NCBI GenBank assembly: GCA_016933115.1
Contig: JAFGBL010000067.1
Coordinates: forward strand, 1 to 37,031
DNA length: 37,031 nucleotides
Source of the DNA: Bacteroidales bacterium
GTDB taxonomy: Bacteria; Bacteroidota; Bacteroidia; Bacteroidales; JAADJA01
Direction of reading: 5' to 3'
A program made the translations under genes and the position numbers. Below the pieces are notes generated by a model. That model did not search any database. It saw nothing but the letters and a program-made list of their open reading frames with translations, and was not told the origin of the DNA. Numbering within the stretch: the stretch's first letter is position 1; each line of letters begins with the position of its first letter. Below are positions 7,084 to 16,192 of the stretch, piece by piece.

Positions 7084-8115
7084 ATGAGGCAAATTTCAGG
7101 ACTGTGTGTTTTTATAATTATACTGGGTTGTTCTTCCGGAAATAAGCAAAATTCAGGAGATCAATCGATGGTGGCCAGTGATACAGCATCAAATGTCCTT
7201 GTTGATTTAAACAGGATAATTGATAAGGATCAAACCAATAATAATGCTTTTTATAACCGTGCAGTATATTATTTAGAAAATGAAGACTATAATAATGCTT
7301 TTAAGGATATCACAACGGCGCTGGAACTTGATTCAACAAGGTCGGACTATTACGTTTGTCAGGCAGATGCTTACATCGGACTTGGAAAGCTGAAACCCGG
7401 AATTGAGGCACTGGAAAAGGCAGTGGAACTGGATGATCAGAACATTGATGCTTATTTGAAATTAGCCGAAATCAGTATAGTTTTCAGGGATTATAAAAAT
7501 GCATTGAATTACATAGACAAATCACTCAAACTGGATGAACTGGAATCAAAAGGTTATTTTCTACGGGGAGCTGTTTTACTTGAAACCGGAGACACTATCC
7601 GAAGTATTCGCAATTTTCAGAAAGCTATTGACTACAATCAACAATACTTTGAAGCCAATTTGCAATTGGGATTAATTTTTTCTGAAAAGAAAAACGACCT
7701 GGCAATTGATTATCTGAACAATGCACTGAATATTGATCCTGATAATATCGAGTCCCTTTATTATCTGGCCATGTTTTACCAGAACACCGAACGGTATGAA
7801 AAAGCCATTCAGGTTTATCATTCCATTGTTGCCAAAGATGGCCGCTTTTTTTATGGCTATTACAACATAGGTTATATTAATTTGGTTTATCTGAAAAACT
7901 TTGAAGAAGCAATTGATTATTTCAATAAAGCCATTGAAATTAATCCCGAATATGCCGATGCTTATTATAATCGTGGATTTGCATATGAGTTGCTGAAAGA
8001 TGTTGAAAAAAGCCGTGCCGATTACCAGAAGACACTGGAAATAAATTCAAACTATTCATTTGCCATTGAGGGGCTAAACCGGATAGATAAGTATTTACAG
8101 GCCAAACAGGAATAA
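7084..8115 (+). CDS. TPR-repeat lipoprotein
   Basis: 343 residues from ATG 7084. An upstream in-frame ATG at 7045 would put 13 extra residues before the signal peptide, so the internal start is preferred. The signal MRQISGLCVFIIILGC ends in a lipobox cysteine, predicting an acylated exported protein. The mature part contains about eight tetratricopeptide repeats. Representative segments are AFYNRAVYYLENEDYNNAF, ALELDSTRSDYYVCQADAYI, and near the C-terminus AIEINPEYADAYYNRGFAYE. TPR arrays scaffold protein-protein interactions; no catalytic domain is visible. It follows recA by 87 nt and converges on feoAB with an 11-nt gap. The partner is unknown. Confidence 0.88.
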   Translation: MRQISGLCVFIIILGCSSGNKQNSGDQSMVASDTASNVLVDLNRIIDKDQTNNNAFYNRAVYYLENEDYNNAFKDITTALELDSTRSDYYVCQADAYIGLGKLKPGIEALEKAVELDDQNIDAYLKLAEISIVFRDYKNALNYIDKSLKLDELESKGYFLRGAVLLETGDTIRSIRNFQKAIDYNQQYFEANLQLGLIFSEKKNDLAIDYLNNALNIDPDNIESLYYLAMFYQNTERYEKAIQVYHSIVAKDGRFFYGYYNIGYINLVYLKNFEEAIDYFNKAIEINPEYADAYYNRGFAYELLKDVEKSRADYQKTLEINSNYSFAIEGLNRIDKYLQAKQE

Positions 8116-8126
8116 AACCTGAATAT

Positions 8127-10655
8127 CTACGAAACTAGCAATTGACCGATCTGGTTAACAAGAAAGGCTACTATCCATGCTACCAATGTTGTGTACGATA
8201 TCATGAACAGCGCCCATTTCCATTGTTTTGATTCCTTTTTAACAGCCGCGACTACTGCAACACATGGAAAATAGAGTAAAATAAACATCAGGAATGCAAA
8301 AGCCGTAACAGGTGAAAATACTTTTTCACCATTCTTGTTACCAGTTTTATAAGTTGCATTTTGTAACTTAAATTCAAGTGATTCTGATACCTCACTTGAG
8401 TTTTCATTGGCCTGGTACAATACTCCAAGGGTGCTTACCACCACTTCTTTTGCAGCTACACCCGCCAGTAAACTGATGCTCATTTTCCAATCGAAGCCAA
8501 GAGGCCGCATCACCGGTTCGATAAAGGCGCCAATTTTTCCAATAAATGAGTTTTCCTGATGATAATCAATTTGCTGCAATTGCAATGAGTAAATAGAATC
8601 GTTCATTTTTTGACTTACCAGTGCAATATCCTTTTCACCTAGTTGAGATTCAGAAAGTTTAGTATCAAAATAGAGTTTTGTCATCTCTATTTTTTTCTGA
8701 AATTCAGCTTCTTTGTCCCTGTTTATGGGGAAATATCCAAGAGCCCAGATAATCAAGGATGCAAACAAGATGACTCCTCCCATTTTTTTAAGGTATTGCG
8801 ATCCCTTAAACCACATGTGACGAAGGGTTGCCTTTAACGTTGGTAACCGGTAAGGTGGCAATTCCATGACAAATGGGGCCTCTTCCGATTTAAAGATGGT
8901 TTTTTTAAAAAGGATAGCAAAAAATATTGCGAAAAATATTCCGATTGCATACACAAGGAAAAGAACAGATACTTCGCTACCCTTAAAAAATGCACTGATG
9001 ATTAAAATATATACTGGCAACCGGGCACTACACGACATAAACGGATTGATCAGCATGGTTAGTAATCGATCATTCCTGTTCTCCAGCGTACGGGTAGCCA
9101 TGATGGCCGGAACATTACATCCGAATCCCATAATTAGTGGAATAAATGATTTGCCATGAAGTCCGATTTTGTGCATCAGTTTGTCCATGATAAAAGCAGC
9201 CCTTGCCATGTAACCGGTATCTTCCATAAAAGAGATAAAGAAGAACAAGATCAGGATGTTTGGTAGAAACACAATCACGCCACCGACGCCACTTACAATA
9301 CCATCTATTAATAAATCTTTTATAATATGATCCGGTATCAGGTTATTTAACCAAAATCCGGTTAAGTCCACCAACCCTTCAATCCAATTTTGAGGATATT
9401 CACCCAATTTGAAAGTGGCCTGAAACATGACCCACAGGAAAAATATAAAAATAGGGAAGCCAAATATTTTATGGGTCAGGAAAGTATCGATAATCTCCGT
9501 ATCTGTTTTTAGTTTTTTCTTAAAGGTACTTGGAACGTAGGTTTCCTTCAGTGCCCCATTGATGAATCCGTATTTTGCATCGGTGATCAATGTTTCGCTG
9601 TCTTCCTTCAGTTCCCATTCAAGTTTATCAATTTCTTCTATAGCGATTTGCTTTATTTCATCATAATTAGGTGTTCTGGATAAAGAGAAGTGAGCACCCT
9701 GGTCTTTTTCAAGCAACTTAATGGAATAAAATCTGGAGGAAATTCTATCCGTAAGCCCCTTATTTTTTTTGATTACCTGCTGAATCCTGTTGATCGAATC
9801 CTCAACAGTTTTACCATAGTTGATATGCACATGCCGAACCGTTGGGTCCTTATCTTCATAAACTTCTATTATCTTTTCGAAAAGTTCAGCAGTTCCCTTT
9901 CCTTTATTTCCTATCGTTGGAACAAAAGGGATTCCGATCATTTTCCCTAAGTTATCAAAGTTAAATTTATCACCCTTTTCCTCCAGTTCGTCAAACATAT
10001 TCAGTGCGATTACAACCTTGACATCCATATCGATCAGTTGTGTTGTTAAATATAGGTTTCGCTCCAGATTACCAGCGTCTATAACGTTTACCACTACATC
10101 AGGGTGAAAACCAAGTATATATTTTCTGACGTACATTTCCTCGGGCGAATAAGCAGCAAGAGAGTAAGTTCCAGGTAAATCAATAATATTTATGGTATAA
10201 CCGTTCAGTTTGATTTTTGATTGTTTACTGTCGACAGTAACCCCTCCATAATTTCCAACATGTTCCCTTGAACCGGATGCAAAATTGAAAATAGTCGTTT
10301 TACCCGAATTTGGGTTTCCGACCAGGGCAACATCGATTACACTTCCGGTTTTCTTAACTGCAGTTTTTAGAATCTGCTCATCAATTGTTCCGCTGTAACC
10401 ATTCACCTGGTTTTTAAACTGCATGGCTTCGGCAGAAGAAATAATTTCAACCAGCTTCGATTCACTCTCCCTCAACGATACTTCATACCCCATGATATTG
10501 TATTCAATAGGATCGCGTAGTGGAGCTTTTTTGACGACGGTTATAACTTTTCCTTTCACGAATCCCATTTCAGTAATTCGTTTCCTGAAAGCACCCCTCC
10601 CCTTTACTTTGGTGATGATTCCTTTTTCTCCCTGTTCTAAGTCGTTTAGCGTCAT
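8127..10655 (-). CDS. feoB: Ferrous iron transporter, FeoA-FeoB fusion
   Basis: 842 residues. Residues 1-75 are a complete FeoA (SH3-like) domain containing RITEMGFVKGKVITVVKKAPLRDP. This is joined by a short linker to FeoB. The G domain begins at about 105, with G1 GNPNSGKT (113-120), the switch segment VGNYGGVTVDS, G3 DLPGTYSLAAYSPEE and G4 NMFD. The membrane domain carries the gate motifs GFGCNVPAIMATRTLENRND and NPFMSCSARLPVY, and GVAAKEVVVSTLGVLY near the C-terminus. It imports Fe2+ across the inner membrane under low oxygen. Fused FeoAB proteins are well known in Bacteroidota. No feoC is seen. Promoter and palindrome are described separately. Confidence 0.97.
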   Translation of the reverse strand: MTLNDLEQGEKGIITKVKGRGAFRKRITEMGFVKGKVITVVKKAPLRDPIEYNIMGYEVSLRESESKLVEIISSAEAMQFKNQVNGYSGTIDEQILKTAVKKTGSVIDVALVGNPNSGKTTIFNFASGSREHVGNYGGVTVDSKQSKIKLNGYTINIIDLPGTYSLAAYSPEEMYVRKYILGFHPDVVVNVIDAGNLERNLYLTTQLIDMDVKVVIALNMFDELEEKGDKFNFDNLGKMIGIPFVPTIGNKGKGTAELFEKIIEVYEDKDPTVRHVHINYGKTVEDSINRIQQVIKKNKGLTDRISSRFYSIKLLEKDQGAHFSLSRTPNYDEIKQIAIEEIDKLEWELKEDSETLITDAKYGFINGALKETYVPSTFKKKLKTDTEIIDTFLTHKIFGFPIFIFFLWVMFQATFKLGEYPQNWIEGLVDLTGFWLNNLIPDHIIKDLLIDGIVSGVGGVIVFLPNILILFFFISFMEDTGYMARAAFIMDKLMHKIGLHGKSFIPLIMGFGCNVPAIMATRTLENRNDRLLTMLINPFMSCSARLPVYILIISAFFKGSEVSVLFLVYAIGIFFAIFFAILFKKTIFKSEEAPFVMELPPYRLPTLKATLRHMWFKGSQYLKKMGGVILFASLIIWALGYFPINRDKEAEFQKKIEMTKLYFDTKLSESQLGEKDIALVSQKMNDSIYSLQLQQIDYHQENSFIGKIGAFIEPVMRPLGFDWKMSISLLAGVAAKEVVVSTLGVLYQANENSSEVSESLEFKLQNATYKTGNKNGEKVFSPVTAFAFLMFILLYFPCVAVVAAVKKESKQWKWALFMISYTTLVAWIVAFLVNQIGQLLVS

Positions 10656-10664
10656 TAAGATAAT

Positions 10665-10716
10665 TTAGACTAATTATAAATTGGGCAAATATATCTAAAT
10701 TTATTTTTCATTACAA
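10665..10716 (-). promoter_or_regulatory. feoAB promoter with candidate metal-regulator operator
   Basis: On the minus strand a TTG (10716-10714) and TATATTTG (10693-10686) are separated by 20 bp, a good Bacteroidota promoter, with a start site near 10679. Just downstream, 10665-10673 reads TTAGACTAA, a 4-1-4 palindrome in an AT-rich setting. Similar TTTAGA words recur at about 10697-10703 and 10730-10748. Its position at about +7 to +15 would suit a DtxR- or Fur-type iron repressor; which one, if any, is unknown. Confidence 0.5.
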
Positions 10717-11158
10717 AGGTTGCAATTAATTTAGAAATAAATTAGAACGAATATTGGACAATTCCATTTGGCCCGATTCACAAACAAACTTTTAATATTT
10801 CTTATCTCATTTTGAAACAAAATTCCAATATTAAGAAATCATTTGCCAAAATGAAACAATTTCCCTGGGTATGATATCGGACAATGAATCGTTAATAACT
10901 TTTCTATTTCCGTCATATTTAGGCTATATCGCAAAGACTTTTTGTTAATTAATCCGTGATTGGATTTTATGGAATTAAATTTGACTATTAGCACACCGAA
11001 CAGGATTTGTTACCAATTTATTTTTTTAATATGAGTTTACACATTCTCGCCCAAGTTTTATTCTGGAGTGAGATTTCTGTTTTCTTTAAAGTGTAATTAA
11101 TCAATATTTGGTTGCCAATTTTGTTGAGTGCATACTTGAGGTATACTTAAAAAATAGA
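10717..11158. other. Gene-free AT-rich region between divergent feoAB and the hybrid kinase
   Basis: Between the feoAB promoter and the kinase start I see no credible ORF. The stretch is very AT-rich. It contains a perfect 6-3-6 inverted repeat ATTTTG-AAA-CAAAAT (10809-10823) and a related word CAAAATGAAACAA about 25 bp on. No convincing TAnnTTTG promoter for the kinase was found. A small RNA or a regulator site is possible, but the sequence alone does not show one. Confidence 0.4.
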
Positions 11159-13018
11159 ATGACCGATTATCAGGATTCTTTGTTTAATGAGCTTAAGATG
11201 AAAATTAAGCTACTTGAAAATCAGAACGACCAGAAAGCAGGCCGAATGGAAGAAAAATTGCTTTTATGGCTCGTATCTGAAACTATTGAACAATCCGGTG
11301 ACGGTGATGAGTTAATTATCAATTTGCTTGAACGGATTTCCCAAATCAGAGACATTCCGTTGAGTTTGTGCTACCAGGTGAGTAATTATCAGTTCAAGCG
11401 ACTAATCGGTTATTATTCGAAAAAACGAGAAAGTATCCCCCACCTATCTTTCCAATTAGATGTAAGTATATTTGAAAAGCTAAAATCCGGTCCTGTTCAA
11501 ATTAAAAAAGCCACTTCAAATAATGTTAATATTGAAATCAATGATGATCTTTCATTTCAACCGGGGAGTATTTCAGTTTTCCCTTTTCAAAGCCTTTATA
11601 TACCATCAGGAATTATAGTTTTTATCAATGATGCCGAATTGGGAGATCAAATTTCAGATCTGAGTATTGTAGTACGGCAATTGATTTATACTGCATTTGA
11701 AAAGTATGACAAGCTTAAACTGATGGAGGAGCTTAAGGAATTAAATATGTCTTTTGAGAACAAACTGCGTGAACGGACACAAAAGTTGCAGGATGGGGAT
11801 GAATCGTTAAAAATCGAAATTAAAAATCTCAAAGAAAAAGAAAAAACCCTGGTTAAAAAACTGGAAATTGCTGAAAAATCAAGTGATCTGAATGCTTCCT
11901 TTCTCATGAATATCGGACATGAAATAAGAACTCCGCTAAACGGTATACTGGGTTTTGCAGAGCTCATCCGCAATAATCACATTCAAGATATTGAAAGGGA
12001 AAAATATATCAATATCATAAAGACTTGTGGAAAATCCTTATTAAAAATTGTGGATGATGTTATTGATCTGTCTAAGATCGAATCAGGGCAGGTAGAAACA
12101 GTAAAGGAAAGTTTTTTGGCAACTAAATTCTTAACTGAGCTTTTTGATTATTTTAAAACAGATGAATTGTATAAGCAAAAAGAATTGCTTGACTTAAGGT
12201 TGAATATCAATGTGAGCGGCAATACATTAATTGAAACGGATCCTAACAAATTGCGGCAGATCATGATCAATGTCATCGGAAATGCATTGAAATTTACCGA
12301 AAAAGGATTTGTTGAAATAGGTTGCAAACTCGAATTTTCCGGCAGTAAAAAAGGGAGGCCGGAAATTATTTTCTTTGTGAAGGATACCGGGGTGGGTATT
12401 CCTGTCTCCATGCACGATCAAGTATTTAATAGGTTTACAAAAATAGAACATGATATTTCTAAGCTTTATGGTGGTACAGGACTGGGATTGACAATTGCCA
12501 GGGACTTGATAGAAATGTTGGATGGGAAAATCTGGTTTACCTCAGAGCCGGGAAGAGGTGCCGAATTTTATATTTCATTACCAGCTTCGGCAATACTGGT
12601 TACAGGTAATGAAAAACAATTGACTGCAAGAGAACTAAAGACTAAATACAACTGGGAAGGCAAAACAGCTCTGATTGTCGAAGATGATGAAATGAGCTTT
12701 ATTTATCTTAAAGAGGTATTAAGAAGTACAAACATTCAAATAATTCATGCCGGTAATGGCCTGGAGGCTGTTGAAATGGCAGAGAAAAACCCGGAAATCG
12801 ACATTGTCCTGATGGATATCAAACTGCCGGAAATGGATGGCTATGAAGCTACCAAACGTATTAAAGACATCAGAAAAAATATGCCTGTCATTGCTCAAAC
12901 AGCTTATGCCATGCTCGATGACCAGGAGAAAATATTGCAGGTGGGGTGCGATGAATATATCAGCAAACCCATCAACCGAAGAAAATTGCTAACTACCATG
13001 GATGCTTATCTGTCATAA
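11159..13018 (+). CDS. Hybrid sensor histidine kinase/response regulator
   Basis: 619 residues from ATG 11159; an in-frame TTG at 11108 is weaker. The order is a short N-terminal helix, a GAF-like sensory region (about residues 40-180, no membrane segments, so cytosolic), and a long coiled coil (about 190-245). Next is HisKA with phospho-acceptor His254 in NIGHEIRTPLNG. HATPase_c follows with the N box NVIGNALKFTEKG, G1 DTGVGIP and G2 GGTGLGLTIARDL. The C-terminal receiver has the acidic pair VEDDE, phospho-acceptor Asp553 in LMDIKLPEMDGYEA, and the conserved Lys in YISKPIN. It is an orphan with no output regulator nearby, so signal must pass to an unlinked protein or act through the receiver alone. 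The stimulus is unknown. Confidence 0.93.
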   Translation: MTDYQDSLFNELKMKIKLLENQNDQKAGRMEEKLLLWLVSETIEQSGDGDELIINLLERISQIRDIPLSLCYQVSNYQFKRLIGYYSKKRESIPHLSFQLDVSIFEKLKSGPVQIKKATSNNVNIEINDDLSFQPGSISVFPFQSLYIPSGIIVFINDAELGDQISDLSIVVRQLIYTAFEKYDKLKLMEELKELNMSFENKLRERTQKLQDGDESLKIEIKNLKEKEKTLVKKLEIAEKSSDLNASFLMNIGHEIRTPLNGILGFAELIRNNHIQDIEREKYINIIKTCGKSLLKIVDDVIDLSKIESGQVETVKESFLATKFLTELFDYFKTDELYKQKELLDLRLNINVSGNTLIETDPNKLRQIMINVIGNALKFTEKGFVEIGCKLEFSGSKKGRPEIIFFVKDTGVGIPVSMHDQVFNRFTKIEHDISKLYGGTGLGLTIARDLIEMLDGKIWFTSEPGRGAEFYISLPASAILVTGNEKQLTARELKTKYNWEGKTALIVEDDEMSFIYLKEVLRSTNIQIIHAGNGLEAVEMAEKNPEIDIVLMDIKLPEMDGYEATKRIKDIRKNMPVIAQTAYAMLDDQEKILQVGCDEYISKPINRRKLLTTMDAYLS

Positions 13019-13095
13019 AGGCCCAATCCTGTCACAATCCTGTTTATAAAAAGGCTGATGACCGGTAAGCATTCAAATGGTACTTTTTGTAAAAA

Positions 13096-13650
13096 TTAAA
13101 TTAATTCGGGAATATTGAGTTCAGCTTCACTGGATTCGTTTTCCTGAAGCATGGAATGTATTCTCGATGAAACCAATAATAATTTGAATCCCCAAAAGTC
13201 AACAAATGTTTTTTTAAGCTGAGCGATGGCGTTTTGTTTGGCATCCAGGGAGCTTTTCTGGTAAAGTAAAACGAAATCCTTCATATCCTGGTAAATATCT
13301 GCAATACATTCGGACAAACTGGCTTTAATTGGTTCCTTATCAACAGCTTTCGAATTGTCGATGTACCAGAATTCATCGTCTTCCTTGAAAATCTTCCGCA
13401 ATTCATTGAATAATAACTCCCACTGCTCTTCAGTAACAAACCTTTCATTCATATCCGGATTTAAAACTTCAATATCGGTCAGGAGCGCACCTTTGATATA
13501 TAAAAGCGGGCAGATTTTCTGAAAATAGTCAATCAGAAATTTTTTTTTATGCAGATAAATTTTATCCAGGGTTAAACAAAAATCATTCGCAACGGTTAAT
13601 ATCTCCATTACATTTTTGCCATACTCCGGTCGATCGAATGTTTCATTCAT
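13096..13650 (-). CDS. DUF5063 domain-containing protein
   Basis: 184 residues, all-helical in appearance, matching the DUF5063 family common in Bacteroidota as I recall it. Visible features are VMEILTVANDFCLTLDK at the N-terminus, the FLIDYFQKICPLLYIKGALL segment, FVTEEQWELL, and the conserved LSECIADIYQDMKDFVLLYQ followed by KKTFVDFWGFKLL. There is no signal peptide or membrane helix, so it is cytosolic. The function is unknown. It converges with the hybrid kinase gene and diverges from the Gre-like gene, with which it may share a control region. Confidence 0.78.
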   Translation of the reverse strand: MNETFDRPEYGKNVMEILTVANDFCLTLDKIYLHKKKFLIDYFQKICPLLYIKGALLTDIEVLNPDMNERFVTEEQWELLFNELRKIFKEDDEFWYIDNSKAVDKEPIKASLSECIADIYQDMKDFVLLYQKSSLDAKQNAIAQLKKTFVDFWGFKLLLVSSRIHSMLQENESSEAELNIPELI

Positions 13651-13701
13651 AATTGCTCAATTGATGTTCACAAATGTCTAAAAAAAAGTTGAAATATTTA
13701 A

Positions 13702-13732
13702 TTGCCCTATACGTTTAATTTAACTAAATTTG
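13702..13732 (+). promoter_or_regulatory. Promoter of the Gre-like gene
   Basis: TTG at 13702-13704 and TAAATTTG at 13725-13732 are spaced by 20 bp. The ATG follows 13 nt after the -7 box, predicting a leader of only a few nucleotides. Confidence 0.65.
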
Positions 13733-13745
13733 ATATACCTGAACA

Positions 13746-14207
13746 ATGTTTAAGATGGATAAACGGTTAATCAAAAAACAACTCTACGACAAGTGCATTT
13801 CCATTCAATTGAGTAGGGTTAAAAATATAGAAAATACAATGGAGGAAGCGCAGAATAGTGCGAACGAATACGGCCCGCAAAGCGACTTGTTCGATTCTCA
13901 CATTATGCAGTTGATCGGTAACCGTGATATGTATGCACAACAACTTGAAGTGGAAATGAATCTCCTGGAAACCCTCAATAAATTGGATATTACCATTCAG
14001 CATGAATCGGCCGCTTTCGGAAGCGTAATTGTAACAGATATGCAAAAAGTATTTGTATCTATCGGTTTGGGCAAGATTCAAATTGAAAATGACGTTTATT
14101 ATGCCATTTCTTTGCAGGTCCCTTTCTACCAGGCGTTGAAAGGATTAAAGAAGGGCGATGAATTTGACTTCAGAGGGAAAAAAATAAAAATCCTGGATGT
14201 TTTTTAA
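13746..14207 (+). CDS. GreA/GreB-like coiled-coil protein
   Basis: 153 residues. The N-terminal ~80 residues are helical with a hairpin-like coiled-coil pattern (QLSRVKNIENTMEEAQNSA, then IMQLIGNRDMYAQQLEVEM). The C-terminal ~70 residues resemble the FKBP-like domain of transcription-cleavage factors: FGSVIVTDMQKVFVSIGLG, VYYAISLQVPFYQALKGLK, KGDEFDFRGKKIKI. Relatives in Bacteroidota are often mislabelled 3-oxoacyl-ACP synthase, but no thiolase-fold active site is present. The acidic tip pair of true GreA is not obvious, so a polymerase secondary-channel binder other than canonical GreA is more likely. It is an ordinary cytosolic protein with a well-supported promoter. Confidence 0.75.
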   Translation: MFKMDKRLIKKQLYDKCISIQLSRVKNIENTMEEAQNSANEYGPQSDLFDSHIMQLIGNRDMYAQQLEVEMNLLETLNKLDITIQHESAAFGSVIVTDMQKVFVSIGLGKIQIENDVYYAISLQVPFYQALKGLKKGDEFDFRGKKIKILDVF

Positions 14208-14285
14208 TTTGGTTAATCAATTAATTCTCATCGCGTTTAATCCCATCAAAAATATGTGCAGCTTTAAGCACAGATAACTTTTTGA

Positions 14286-14293
14286 TAATTTTG
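14286..14293 (+). promoter_or_regulatory. Candidate -7 element of the sulfatase gene
   Basis: TAATTTTG, 21 nt before the ATG at 14315. The usual -33 TTG is not clear. Confidence 0.45.
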
Positions 14294-14314
14294 CAACTCT
14301 AATTTGGACTTGTT

Positions 14315-16177
14315 ATGAAATATATCCTGTCATCGCTTGTCAGGCAATTTTTATTCTGGATGCTCTTCTTTGCTTTTGCAAGGCTCATTTTCCTGCTTTA
14401 TTACCTGAAAATTATTTTGACAAGGGATATGGGATTTTTTGAAGTATTTGCCGGATTTGGTCATGCATTGCGCCTGGATGCAGTTGCTGCCAGTTATATC
14501 ATCATATTCCCCTTTTTTTTACTTGTTGTTCAATCGGTATGGAGCCCGAAATGGTTGAATTTACTGAACAAAATCTACACATTGATCATATTACTTGTTT
14601 ATTCTTTGATTACAACAGCCGAGCTTGGAATTTATGAGGAGTGGAAAACCAAATTGCCCGCCAAAGCACTTTTATACCTTGGCAATCCGGGAGAAATTTA
14701 TAAATCGAGCCAAACCGGAATTTTTATTTTGCTGGTTGTGATCCTCGTGGCACAGGTTTTTATCGGTTTTTATTCCTACCAAAAAATATTCTATATTAAT
14801 CTCATCAGGATCAAAACCAATTATATTTTTTCCGCACTTTTCCTGGTTATCACACCAGGATTTATATTGATGGGTTTGCGGGGAGGTTTACAACAAATAC
14901 CTATTGTTCAAAGCAATTCCTATTATTCGGGGCATCATTTTTTAAATGTTGCTGCTACCAATTCGGGATACAACCTGTTGCACAGCGTTTTCGAAAACAA
15001 AAAGTATCTCAGTGAAAATCCTTATGTATCCTATGTTCCAGGAAAAGCGAAACAAATTGTCATGGATTTATACAAAGTTCAGAAGGATACCACAATAAAG
15101 GTACTCACTACCGATCGGCCCAATATCGTACTTTTTATTATGGAAAGCTGGTCAGCCGATTTGATTGAAGACCTCGGCGGATTGCCTGGAATCACACCAC
15201 AATTTAAAAAGCTTGAAAACGAAGGAATTTTCTTTACCAATTTCTGGGCAAATGGTACGAGGTCGGAGCAGGGCATGGCCAGTATTTTCAGTAGTTTTCC
15301 GGCTCACCCAGTAACCTCCATTACCATCCAACCCGACAAATATGCTCAACTGCCAAGCATAGTTCATGTTTTGAAAGATGCCGGCTATTTTACATCCTTT
15401 TATTTCGGAGGTCAGCTCATTTACGGAAATATCAAAGGTTATATTTATTTCAACAGATTTGACAGGATTACCGAAATTTATAATTTTCCTGACAGTATTC
15501 CACAAGGGAAACTTGGAATTCATGACCAATATGTATTCGAAAGGCAGCAAATAGAGATAAGCACTGATCCCAGGCCCTTTTTCAGCACCATTTTTAGTAC
15601 GAGTACCCATTCACCATATGATATGCCAATGAAAATAAAGGATTTTCTGGCGGATAACCTTGAAAACCTCTACCTGAATTCGGCCTGGTATGCCGATAGT
15701 TGTATTGGTGATTATATCACAAAGGCAAGACTTAAGGATTGGTATGACAATACATTGTTTATCATAATGGCCGACCACAGCCGAAGCACTTACCGGCATT
15801 GGGATTATCATTCGCCCAATTATCACAAAACATTTCTGCTGATGTATGGCAATGTTATTAAAAAACAATTTCGGGGCACAAAGGTGGACAGGATCGGTGC
15901 ACAGGTTGATTTAACTTCAACTTTACTGCATCAATTAAATATTGATTCCAAAAATTTTACTTGGAGTAAAAACCTGATTAACCCGACAGCCAAACAGTTT
16001 GCCTCAGTTGCATTTGAAGAGGGTATCGGCTGGATGCGTCCACAAGGATATTATTTTTATGATAAAAAACTGGATTACCTTCACTGCATGGAAATTCCGG
16101 ATAGCCTCCAACAGCCCTATCTGAAGGAAGGAAAGGCATATTTGCAGGAACTTTTCCAACAATATATGGATTATTAA
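14315..16177 (+). CDS. LtaS-type membrane-anchored sulfatase/phosphotransferase
   Basis: 620 residues. Five N-terminal membrane segments (about 12-34, 58-76, 85-103, 136-153, 170-187) precede a large periplasmic alkaline-phosphatase-superfamily domain. That domain shows the family metal and nucleophile residues: Glu277 in NIVLFIMESWS, catalytic Thr315 in NGTRSEQG, and the MADHSRS metal ligands, plus STHSPY. In Firmicutes this architecture polymerises lipoteichoic acid from phosphatidylglycerol; in Gram-negatives homologues add phosphoglycerol or phosphoethanolamine to envelope glycans or lipids. The substrate here is unknown, and LTA itself is not expected in Bacteroidota. The gene converges with the flavin reductase-rubredoxin gene (15-nt gap). 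No other envelope-modification gene is adjacent. Confidence 0.88.
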   Translation: MKYILSSLVRQFLFWMLFFAFARLIFLLYYLKIILTRDMGFFEVFAGFGHALRLDAVAASYIIIFPFFLLVVQSVWSPKWLNLLNKIYTLIILLVYSLITTAELGIYEEWKTKLPAKALLYLGNPGEIYKSSQTGIFILLVVILVAQVFIGFYSYQKIFYINLIRIKTNYIFSALFLVITPGFILMGLRGGLQQIPIVQSNSYYSGHHFLNVAATNSGYNLLHSVFENKKYLSENPYVSYVPGKAKQIVMDLYKVQKDTTIKVLTTDRPNIVLFIMESWSADLIEDLGGLPGITPQFKKLENEGIFFTNFWANGTRSEQGMASIFSSFPAHPVTSITIQPDKYAQLPSIVHVLKDAGYFTSFYFGGQLIYGNIKGYIYFNRFDRITEIYNFPDSIPQGKLGIHDQYVFERQQIEISTDPRPFFSTIFSTSTHSPYDMPMKIKDFLADNLENLYLNSAWYADSCIGDYITKARLKDWYDNTLFIIMADHSRSTYRHWDYHSPNYHKTFLLMYGNVIKKQFRGTKVDRIGAQVDLTSTLLHQLNIDSKNFTWSKNLINPTAKQFASVAFEEGIGWMRPQGYYFYDKKLDYLHCMEIPDSLQQPYLKEGKAYLQELFQQYMDY

Positions 16178-16192
16178 TTCTTACCTGCCCGT

